Source of the DNA: Pseudomonadota bacterium
GTDB taxonomy: Bacteria > Pseudomonadota > Alphaproteobacteria > Ferrovibrionales > Ferrovibrionaceae
DNA length: 16,946 nucleotides
NCBI GenBank assembly: GCA_021793055.1
Contig: JAJYTL010000033.1
Coordinates: 1 to 16,946, forward strand
Reading direction: 5' to 3'
Below the pieces are notes generated by a model that was not told the origin of the DNA, did not search any database, and saw only the letters and a program-made list of their open reading frames with translations. Positions within the stretch are counted from its first letter, which is position 1; each line of letters opens with the position of its first letter. The translations under genes were made by a program, and so were the position numbers. Positions 8,112 to 13,458 of this stretch are shown in pieces.

Positions 8112-8896
8112 TCTCGCTGGTCGACAGCCATTGCCATCTCGACTTTCCCGATTTCCAGGGCGAGGTCGAGGCCGTCATGGCGCGCGCGAGGGACGCGGGC
8201 GTCGGCGCGATTCTGACGATTTCGACCCGGCTCGATCAGTTCGACCGCGTGCGGGCGGTGGCGGAGACCTTCCCAAATGTCTGGTGCTCGGTGGGAACCC
8301 ATCCGCACGAAGCTGCGGCGGAAGCGGTGACGGTGGCAAAGTTGCTCCGCCATTTGCGGCACCCGAAAGCGGTCGGGATCGGCGAAACGGGGCTCGACTA
8401 CCACTACGATCGCAGCCCGCGCGACAGCCAAGGCGAAAGCTTCCGTCTCCATATCGAGGCAGCGAAGGAAAGTGGATTGCCGCTGATCGTCCATACCCGT
8501 GGCGCAGATGCGGAAACCATTGCCGCGCTCAAAACTCACGGCCAGGGCGTCGCCGGGGTGATTCACTGCTTCAGCACGAGCCGCGCCTTAGCCGAGGAGG
8601 CCTTGGCCTTGGGTTTCTTCATCTCGTTGAGTGGAATCGTGACCTTCAGGAAGGCGGACGAGCTTCGCGACATCGCGCGCGATCTGCCGTTGGATCGGCT
8701 GCTGGTCGAGACCGACGCGCCTTATCTGGCACCGGTGCCGATGCGCGGCAAGCGCAACGAGCCGGCTTTCGTTGCCCATACCGCAGCACTGCTCGCGGAG
8801 ATCAAGGGCATATCGCGCGAAACCCTGGCGGCGGTGACGACAAAGAACTTCTTTCGCCTGTTTTCCAAGGCGGTGCCACCTGAGGGAATGGGCTGA
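8108..8896 (+). CDS. tatD: TatD-family metal-dependent hydrolase (DNase)
   Basis: TatD-family proteins are TIM-barrel metal-dependent hydrolases; E. coli TatD has 3'-5' exonuclease activity. With GTG 8108 the protein has 262 residues, the usual length. Metal ligands are in place: H8 and H10 (D-S-H-C-H-L-D), E93 (G-I-G-E-T-G-L-D), H129 (V-H-T-R), H153 (V-I-H-C-F-S) and D203 (E-T-D-A-P-Y-L). The start is chosen because the open frame upstream is shadowed by metG, the family begins right at this point, and GGAGGGG (8093-8099) sits eight bases before the GTG. It overlaps metG by four bases and the next gene by one, so the three are probably co-translated. The physiological substrate is not shown. 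Confidence 0.95.
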   Translation: MISLVDSHCHLDFPDFQGEVEAVMARARDAGVGAILTISTRLDQFDRVRAVAETFPNVWCSVGTHPHEAAAEAVTVAKLLRHLRHPKAVGIGETGLDYHYDRSPRDSQGESFRLHIEAAKESGLPLIVHTRGADAETIAALKTHGQGVAGVIHCFSTSRALAEEALALGFFISLSGIVTFRKADELRDIARDLPLDRLLVETDAPYLAPVPMRGKRNEPAFVAHTAALLAEIKGISRETLAAVTTKNFFRLFSKAVPPEGMG

Positions 8897-9657
8897 TGCG
8901 GGTTACGATTCTCGGTTGCGGCACCTCGGGCGGCGTGCCGCGGGTCGGCGGCGATTGGGGCGCTTGCGACCCGACGGAGGCAAAAAATCGCCGTCGGCGC
9001 TGTTCGATCCTTGTCGAATCCGAAAGGACCAGCGTCCTGGTCGATACCGCTCCGGATTTGCGCGAGCAGCTTCTCGACGCCGAAGTGACCAAGCTCGACG
9101 CCGTGATCTGGACACACGAACACGCCGATCAGGTGCATGGCATCGACGATCTGCGCGGTCTCTATATCCGCACCGGCAGGGCCCTGCCAGGCTATGCCGC
9201 GCCCTTTACCTTGCCGATTCTGACGCAGCGCTTCGGCTATTGTTTTGCCGCCAGCGCCGGAACCGGCTATCCGCCGATCGTCGATCTGGCGCCGATCTCC
9301 GGGCCGCTCATGGTGGGCGATATCGATTTTCGCCCCTTCGAGCAGGACCACGGGTTCGGTGCGCGCTCGCTCGGCTTCCGCTTCGGCGACGCGGCCTATT
9401 CAAACGACGTGGTGAAGCTTTCCGAGGAGGCGTTCACGATCCTTAAGGGGGTCAAGCTCTGGATCGTCGATGCCATGCGGTATCGGCCGCATCCGACTCA
9501 CTCGCATCTCGAGCAGACGCTGGGCTGGATCGCCCGCGTCAAGCCGGAACGGGCGATCCTTACCAACATGCACATCGACCTCGACTATCGGCAGCTCTGC
9601 CGCGAGTTGCCGCCGGGGGTTGAACCGGCCTATGACGGCATGGTTCTGGACGTCTAG
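8896..9657 (+). CDS. PhnP-like metallo-beta-lactamase-fold hydrolase
   Basis: This is a metallo-beta-lactamase-fold protein of 253 residues resembling PhnP-type phosphodiesterases. It begins with LGCGTSGGVPR and carries T-H-E-H-A-D-Q-V-H-G-I-D-D-L-R (H74, H76, D78), further likely ligands H152 and D171 (Y-S-N-D-V-V), R-Y-R-P-H-P-T-H-S-H-L and H226 (N-M-H-I-D-L-D-Y). The last His of the classical HxHxDH motif is Gln79; as I recall, close alphaproteobacterial relatives also have Gln here, so this is probably not a defect. GAGGGA at 8882-8887 lies eight bases before ATG 8896, which overlaps the tatD stop. In many alphaproteobacteria this gene follows metG and tatD. There are no phn genes nearby, so a C-P lyase role is unlikely and the substrate is unknown. 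Confidence 0.9.
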   Translation: MRVTILGCGTSGGVPRVGGDWGACDPTEAKNRRRRCSILVESERTSVLVDTAPDLREQLLDAEVTKLDAVIWTHEHADQVHGIDDLRGLYIRTGRALPGYAAPFTLPILTQRFGYCFAASAGTGYPPIVDLAPISGPLMVGDIDFRPFEQDHGFGARSLGFRFGDAAYSNDVVKLSEEAFTILKGVKLWIVDAMRYRPHPTHSHLEQTLGWIARVKPERAILTNMHIDLDYRQLCRELPPGVEPAYDGMVLDV

Positions 9658-9663
9658 CGCCGG

Positions 9664-9694
9664 ATGATTTTGGGTCAAAGCGACCCATAATCAT
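9664..9694. repeat. Palindromic hairpin between convergent genes
   Basis: ATGATT (9664-9669) pairs with AATCAT (9689-9694), and TGGGTC (9671-9676) with GACCCA (9682-9687), around the loop AAAGC with one T/T mismatch. It lies between the convergent stops at 9657 and 9771 and has no T-run. It may act as a two-way transcription end. From memory, similar ATGATTTT-GGTC palindromes occur between genes in other alphaproteobacteria, which I could not verify here. Confidence 0.5.
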
Positions 9695-9770
9695 GCCCGC
9701 GAGATGTTACGGTGACTTGAAGTACGATCCGGTCCGCGTTTCGGGGTCATGCTTTACGCGAAGCTGGCGA

Positions 9771-10559
9771 TCAGTCCTTTTTCATCACCTCGCGGAAGCG
9801 CGGCTTGCGCTTCTCGGTTAGGGCGTTCACGCCTTCGCGAGACTCGTCGGTGTCGTAGTAAAGGCTCAACGCCTGCATGCCGAGGCCCGAGATGCCGCGG
9901 ATGTTGTCGCTATCGGCATTGAAGGAGCGCTTCGCGATGGAAATGGCGGTCGGGCTGCGCTCGCAGATCTCTGCGCACCAGCGGGCGACCTCGGCGTCGA
10001 GTTCGTCATGCGGAACGACGGTGTTGACGAGGCCCATGGCGAGCGCTTCTTGCGCCGTGTAGCGACGGCACAGATACCAGATTTCCCGCGCCTTCTTCTC
10101 GCCCACCACGCGCGCGAGATAGGCGGTGCCGAAGCCCGGATCCACCGAGCCCATCTTCGGCCCAACCTGGCCGAAGATGGCCTTCTCGGAGGCGATGGTG
10201 AGATCGCAGATCGTGGCCAGAACGTTGCCACCGCCGATCGCGTAGCCTTGCACGCGGGCGATGACCGGCTTCGGGACGTCGCGGATGATGCCTTGCATAT
10301 CCTCGACCGGGAGGCCGACCATGCCGCGGCTGTCGTATTGACCGTCGTGGGTGGATTGGTCGCCGCCGGTGCAAAAGGCACGATCGCCCGCGCCGGCCAG
10401 CACGATGACGCCGATGCTCTTGTCCCAGCCGGCGCGATTGAAGGCATCGATCAGCTCGATGCAGGTGCGGCCGCGGAAGGCGTTCATGACCTTCGGGCGA
10501 TTGATCGTGATATGTGCCACCCCGTCGGCGACCGAGTACAGCACGTCTTCATAGGTCAT
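9771..10559 (-). CDS. badI: BadI-type 2-ketocyclohexanecarboxyl-CoA hydrolase (crotonase/MenB superfamily)
   Basis: BadI of Rhodopseudomonas palustris hydrolytically opens the ring of 2-ketocyclohexane-1-carboxyl-CoA to pimelyl-CoA during anaerobic benzoate and cyclohexanecarboxylate use. This 262-residue protein matches what I know of BadI nearly throughout: RPKVMNAFRGRTC, GAGDRAFCTGGDQSTHDG (56-73), RDVPKPVIARVQGYAIGGGN (93-112), FGQVGPKMGSVDPG (129-142), VGEKKAREIWYL (152-163), VPHDELDAEV (182-191) and YYDTDESREGV (234-244). MenB shares the fold and several of these segments, but GGDQSTHDG and GSVDPG favour BadI. Of three in-frame ATGs, 10559 is chosen because it matches the family start and GGAG lies about eight bases upstream. 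Its partners badH, badK and aliAB are not in the window. It is transcribed away from the hemerythrin-dch operon. Confidence 0.88.
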   Translation of the reverse strand: MTYEDVLYSVADGVAHITINRPKVMNAFRGRTCIELIDAFNRAGWDKSIGVIVLAGAGDRAFCTGGDQSTHDGQYDSRGMVGLPVEDMQGIIRDVPKPVIARVQGYAIGGGNVLATICDLTIASEKAIFGQVGPKMGSVDPGFGTAYLARVVGEKKAREIWYLCRRYTAQEALAMGLVNTVVPHDELDAEVARWCAEICERSPTAISIAKRSFNADSDNIRGISGLGMQALSLYYDTDESREGVNALTEKRKPRFREVMKKD

Positions 10560-10758
10560 ATGCATTTCTCCGTAGTTGTGGAGCCCGAGGCCGTTCACGC
10601 ACTTGGCTTGCGGAAGGGCTTGTGTGGGAATCCGGCGTCAATGGCGAACAAGATTTCCGTGAAATGGCGGCGATGCGCCGCAGCAAGGCTGCGATAAGAG
10701 CGAGGGCAGGGTTCCTGTCAGGTTGCGAAGGGCTAAGGCCACGCGAGGCAACGGCCTC

Positions 10759-10786
10759 TTGACGGCACGAGCAAAAGAAGTATTAT
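10759..10786 (+). promoter_or_regulatory. Sigma-70-like promoter for the hemerythrin-dch operon
   Basis: TTGACG (10759-10764) and TATTAT (10781-10786) are separated by 16 bases; each differs from the consensus at one position. A transcript would start near 10793 and leave a leader of about 150 bases before ATG 10941. This is the best promoter match I found in the window. Confidence 0.55.
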
Positions 10787-10791
10787 AGTAC
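10780..10791. promoter_or_regulatory. Imperfect palindrome over the -10 region
   Basis: GTATTATAGTAC agrees with its own reverse complement at 10 of 12 positions. Because it covers the plus-strand -10 box, and the minus strand reads TATAAT at 10786-10781, it could be a repressor operator or a two-way -10 element. No good minus-strand -35 box lies at the right distance, so service to badI is uncertain. Confidence 0.35.
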
Positions 10792-10940
10792 CAGATTATT
10801 TAATTTATGCAACCGGTCGAACGAAGCTAGGCATGCTGCCGTCCCGGCGAGCATGGACGGTCGTAAGGCCGGAGTGATCGTGCCGGGCGGACGACCCGGC
10901 GGCCAACCGCGAACCGTTGAAGAATTGGGGAGAGGGTGCA

Positions 10941-11360
10941 ATGGCAAGCAGCGCAAAATTCGCCGCCTTGATCGACACTTTGGCCTCGGAGCATGAGGAC
11001 CTGCTGCCGGAGATGGCAAGGCTGGCCGATGAGGCCATGTCGCCCCTAGCGGTTCTCAAGGCGGCGATCGACAGAGCGGCGCCGAAACTGTATGGGCCTC
11101 TCGATGAACATATCTTGAACGAGGACAGGGTCCTGTTTCCGGCCTACGTCTCGGCCGGCGGGGATGCCGGGGTTCTTGCCCTGTTTACCGAGGAGCACCG
11201 CGAAATCCTCTCCTTGCGCGATCGCTTGACCGCCGCCGTAGAGGACGGCGACGAGGCCGATGAAATTCGCTCCCTCGTTGCGCAGCTTACCGATATTCTC
11301 TCCGAGCACATGGGTCGGGAGGATGAGATGCTGTTCCCTGCGATGCGTGAGGCCCTTTGA
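10941..11360 (+). CDS. Hemerythrin-like (HHE) diiron-domain protein
   Basis: This 139-residue all-helical protein has the hemerythrin-like HHE pattern: H18 (S-E-H-E-D), H57 and E61 (D-E-H-I-L-N-E-D), H86 (E-E-H-R-E) and H123 and E127 (S-E-H-M-G-R-E-D), with L-F-P after both HxxxE motifs. Classical hemerythrin has five His and two acidic ligands; here one His of the third helix is absent, and the set looks closer to FBXL5-like diiron domains. Such proteins bind oxygen, iron or NO. ATG 10941 is chosen because of GGGGAGAGGG just upstream (10927-10936); a TTG at 10917 is also in frame. The stop overlaps the dch start by one base (TGATG), so it is probably translated in a coupled way with dch. A role in oxygen sensing or protection is inference. 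Confidence 0.85.
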   Translation: MASSAKFAALIDTLASEHEDLLPEMARLADEAMSPLAVLKAAIDRAAPKLYGPLDEHILNEDRVLFPAYVSAGGDAGVLALFTEEHREILSLRDRLTAAVEDGDEADEIRSLVAQLTDILSEHMGREDEMLFPAMREAL

Positions 11361-12130
11361 TGAGCGAATCCCCAACCGCCGTTTGGCAGGAGCGGGACGG
11401 CCGCTTGTTGCGCCTCCGGCTCGCGCGGCCCAAGGCGAATGTCCTCGATGCGGCGATGACGGAGAGCCTTCGAGCGGCATTGGACGCGCACGGCCGCGAT
11501 CCCAATTTGACCGCGATCCTGCTCGATGGGGCCGGGCCGCATTTCAGTTTTGGCGCCAGTGTCGAGGAGCATTTGCCGGCGGCTTGCGCCGCGATGCTGC
11601 AAGGCTTTCACGCGTTGTTCCTGGCCGTTCTTGCGAGCGAGGTGCCGGTGCTGGCGGTGATTCGCGGCCAATGCCTCGGCGGCGGTCTGGAGCTCGCCAT
11701 GGCGGCGCATCTATTGTTCGCGGCGCCCGATGTTAAGCTTGGCCAGCCAGAAATCCGCTTGGGCGTGTTCGCGCCGGCGGCGTCGTGCATCCTGCCCGAA
11801 CGGGTGCCTCGGACGCTGGCCGAGGACTTGCTGATCAGCGGGCGCACCATCGATGCCGCCGAGGCGCATCGCCTCGGGCTCGTCAATGCGGTCGCGGACG
11901 ACCCGGAGGCGGCGGCCATGGCCTATTTTGATGCTCATCTGGCGCCGCTCAGCCCAAGCTCGCTGCGCTATGGCGTGCGTGCGGCCCGCGGCGATCTGGT
12001 GGCGCGCGTGAAGGCCCGTCTCGCTGCGGTCGAGAAGCTTTATCTCGAAGACCTGATGAAAACCGCCGATGCGGTCGAGGGACTCGAAGCCTTCCTCGCC
12101 AAACGGCCGCCCGCCTGGCGGGCCGCCTAG
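11360..12130 (+). CDS. dch: Cyclohexa-1,5-diene-1-carbonyl-CoA hydratase (Dch-like)
   Basis: Dch of Thauera-type bacteria adds water to cyclohexa-1,5-diene-1-carboxyl-CoA, the product of benzoyl-CoA reductase, giving 6-hydroxycyclohex-1-ene-1-carboxyl-CoA. This 256-residue crotonase-fold protein shows Dch-like segments: W-Q-E-R-D-G-R-L-L-R-L-R-L (9-21), ARPKANVLDAAM (22-33), HFSFGASVEEH (61-71), IRGQCLGGGLELAMA (101-115), LGQPEIRLGVFAPAASC (127-143) and EGLEAFLAKRPPAW (240-253). The oxyanion-hole glycines (G65, G107-109) are present. It is quite unlike a BadK-type hydratase. Start ATG 11360 overlaps the hemerythrin stop by one base; a TTG directly upstream is also open. The reductase, Had and Oah genes expected beside it are not in the window. 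Dch identity comes from remembered family sequence, so an unusual enoyl-CoA hydratase remains possible. Confidence 0.82.
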   Translation: MSESPTAVWQERDGRLLRLRLARPKANVLDAAMTESLRAALDAHGRDPNLTAILLDGAGPHFSFGASVEEHLPAACAAMLQGFHALFLAVLASEVPVLAVIRGQCLGGGLELAMAAHLLFAAPDVKLGQPEIRLGVFAPAASCILPERVPRTLAEDLLISGRTIDAAEAHRLGLVNAVADDPEAAAMAYFDAHLAPLSPSSLRYGVRAARGDLVARVKARLAAVEKLYLEDLMKTADAVEGLEAFLAKRPPAWRAA

Positions 12131-12147
12131 GACCCACGAAAGCTCGC

Positions 12148-12195
12148 GCCGGCCTGAGTCTCGCGGGGACGGCCGGCAACGCGCCTGGTGGCGCG
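12148..12195 (+). other. Two GC hairpins after dch
   Basis: GCCGGCC (12148-12154) pairs with GGCCGGC (12171-12177), and CGCGCC (12180-12185) pairs with GGCGCG (12190-12195) around a TGGT loop. They follow the dch stop by 17 and 49 bases. No T-run follows, so this may be a weak or factor-dependent transcription end. Confidence 0.35.
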
Positions 12196-12240
12196 GGCAA
12201 GGCACGTGATTCCGGCGAGAGCGGTAGATGGCCTGCTCCG

Positions 12241-12280
12241 CGTACAAATTGGTACGGAAATGCCTGTTCTCTTGCGTACC
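12241..12280. promoter_or_regulatory. CGTAC dyads upstream of the GNAT gene, candidate operator
   Basis: CGTAC (12241-12245) and GTACG (12252-12256) form an inverted repeat with a six-base AT-rich spacer. GGTACG (12251-12256) and CGTACC (12275-12280) form a second one 18 bases apart. Three half-sites within 40 bases suggest binding of a dimeric regulator, perhaps the Rrf2 protein encoded downstream. I see no clear -35/-10 pair here. Confidence 0.35.
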
Positions 12281-12316
12281 GCGCCGCGCCGGGGTAGAGA
12301 AGGAGGGACGTTCGCC

Positions 12317-12340
12317 ATGCGAGCGCGCGGATGCGCCTAG
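12317..12340 (+). CDS. Possible seven-codon leader peptide
   Basis: ATG 12317 opens a frame encoding M-R-A-R-G-C-A and ending in TAG at 12338-12340. An ideal Shine-Dalgarno sequence, AAGGAGGG (12300-12307), lies nine bases before it. Another AAGGAGGG at 12347-12354 follows for the GNAT start. Its place directly before that gene suggests a leader that feeds ribosomes to the second site, but no attenuator is visible and it could be chance. Confidence 0.3.
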   Translation: MRARGCA

Positions 12341-12357
12341 TGAACCAAGGAGGGCCG

Positions 12358-12861
12358 ATGTCGGGTGTCCGCCAAAAAGCCGGGACCAGCGCCAGGACCG
12401 CCGCCGGGTTGGCCGATCAGGGCGATACCTTCCGCGCCCGGCCGGTGATCGAGAGCGATCTCGCGGCGATCACCGGCCTCGACAAGGTCAACACCGGTAA
12501 GGCCAAGCCGAAATATTGGCGGAGCCTTTACGAGCGCTACCGGACACCGGGGCGACCGCGGTTCTTTCTCGTCGGGGAGAGCGGGGGCGTATTCGCCGGT
12601 TTCATTATCGGCGAGGTGCGCGCATGGGAATTCGGCTCGCCGCCTTGCGGTTGGGTTTTCGCTATCGGCGTGGTGCCGGAGCAGCGCGTTCAGAACGTCG
12701 GGTCGCGGCTTTTCGACGAACTCTGCCGCCAGTTCAAGCAGGCCGGGGTCGACAAGATTCGGACGATGCTGGCGCGGCAGGATAATCTGGTGATGTCGTT
12801 CTTTCGCAGTCAGGGGATGATGGCGGGACCTTTCATCGAGCTCGAGAAGAGCTTGGATTGA
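12358..12861 (+). CDS. GNAT-family N-acetyltransferase (BadL-like position)
   Basis: This is a 167-residue GNAT protein, expected to transfer an acetyl group from acetyl-CoA to an amine of a protein or small molecule. After about 25 poorly structured residues, RARPVIESDLAAI starts the fold. FFLVGESGGVFAGFIIGE (69-86) forms the central strands, and F-A-I-G-V-V-P-E-Q-R-V-Q-N-V-G-S (101-116) is the acetyl-CoA pyrophosphate loop (Q/R-x-x-G-x-G/A type). A-R-Q-D-N at 139-143 and F-F-R-S-Q-G-M at 148-154 are also typical of the family. ATG 12358 has AAGGAGGG three bases upstream, a short spacing; ATG 12331 is in frame but lacks a site. In R. palustris the bad cluster includes a predicted acetyltransferase, badL, next to badM, and here the Rrf2 gene follows after 55 bases. 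Orthology with BadL is inference from position. Confidence 0.83.
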   Translation: MSGVRQKAGTSARTAAGLADQGDTFRARPVIESDLAAITGLDKVNTGKAKPKYWRSLYERYRTPGRPRFFLVGESGGVFAGFIIGEVRAWEFGSPPCGWVFAIGVVPEQRVQNVGSRLFDELCRQFKQAGVDKIRTMLARQDNLVMSFFRSQGMMAGPFIELEKSLD

Positions 12862-12916
12862 TTTCAGCCGGCAGCGGGTAGCATTCCTGCCCGGGCCCTG
12901 GGGGACGGAGCGAGAG

Positions 12917-13363
12917 ATGAAATTGCAGAAGGCGACCCGTTTCGGCCTTTATGCCACGCTTGAGCTCGCCGCCAACGCCGGAGAGCAGCTTTCGGCAGGC
13001 GACATCGCCGAGAAATACGCGGTATCGATCAACCACCTCGCCAAGGTATTGCGGACTTTGGGACGGGCCCGCGTGATCGAATCCGTGCGCGGCGCCGGCG
13101 GCGGCTACCGCTTTGCCGGCAATGCCCGGCGGATGACGCTTCTCAACATCATCGAGCTCTTCGAGGACATCGGCCCGCCCGCCCCCGAGATCGAGGATCC
13201 GGGCGAGGAGACCGGAGTCGGCCGTGCGCTGCAGGACGTTCTCGTCGAGATCGACGAAATCAGCCGCGCGACGCTCGGCTCGATCACCATCGAGACCTTT
13301 CTCAACATGGCCCGCCGCCTGAAACGGCCGGGCGAGGCCGGCGGCGTCCGCGCCGCGGAGTAG
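12917..13363 (+). CDS. Rrf2-family transcriptional regulator without Fe-S cysteines (BadM-like)
   Basis: This 148-residue protein is a winged-helix DNA-binding regulator of the Rrf2 family, related to IscR and NsrR. It starts M-K-L-Q-K-A-T-R-F-G-L-Y-A. The recognition-helix region A-V-S-I-N-H-L-A-K-V-L-R-T-L (35-48) and the wing R-G-A-G-G-G-Y-R (58-65) fit the family. The whole protein has no cysteine, so it cannot hold the Fe-S cluster that IscR and NsrR use. BadM of R. palustris, a repressor of benzoyl-CoA reductase genes, is an Rrf2 protein, and the neighbours here make a BadM-like role attractive but unproven. GGAG (12907-12910) lies six bases before ATG 12917. It is probably co-transcribed with the GNAT gene. 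The dyads at 12241-12280 are a possible autoregulatory site. Confidence 0.88.
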   Translation: MKLQKATRFGLYATLELAANAGEQLSAGDIAEKYAVSINHLAKVLRTLGRARVIESVRGAGGGYRFAGNARRMTLLNIIELFEDIGPPAPEIEDPGEETGVGRALQDVLVEIDEISRATLGSITIETFLNMARRLKRPGEAGGVRAAE

Positions 13364-13371
13364 CGCCGGCC

Positions 13372-13440
13372 AAAAAAGCTGCGGCCCCGGAAGCCGGAGC
13401 AAGACGCCGTCTTGCTGCGAGCGCCGGGGCCGGCTGTCTT
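13372..13440. terminator. Intrinsic terminator between convergent genes, strongest for the minus strand
   Basis: CGGCCCCGG (13382-13390) pairs with CCGGGGCCG (13424-13432), and inside it GCAAGAC (13399-13405) pairs with GTCTTGC (13409-13415) around a three-base loop. On the minus strand the stem is followed by six T (13377-13372), a good intrinsic terminator for the livK-type gene. On the plus strand the following bases (TGTCTTCTT) are only moderately T-rich, so it may also end the Rrf2 transcript. Confidence 0.8.
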
Positions 13441-13458
13441 CTTAGGCTGCGTTCCGAA

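Larger units (their letters stand above)
10560..10940. other. Divergent intergenic region, badI / hemerythrin-dch
   Basis: These 381 bases hold no convincing gene. The middle (about 10770-10812) is an AT-rich island in otherwise GC-rich DNA and carries the promoter-like and palindromic elements listed separately. I see no FNR-type TTGAT-N4-ATCAA site. Confidence 0.6.

Noticed and set aside
8896..9657. Gln79 in place of the last His of HxHxDH read as an inactive hydrolase
   Set aside because: All other likely metal ligands are present, and I recall the same Gln in related alphaproteobacterial proteins, so loss of function is not supported.
10599..10758. An FNR/AadR-type site before badI
   Set aside because: No TTGAT-N4-ATCAA-like sequence was found. 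A TTGACG on the minus strand at 10641-10636 has no matching -10 box.
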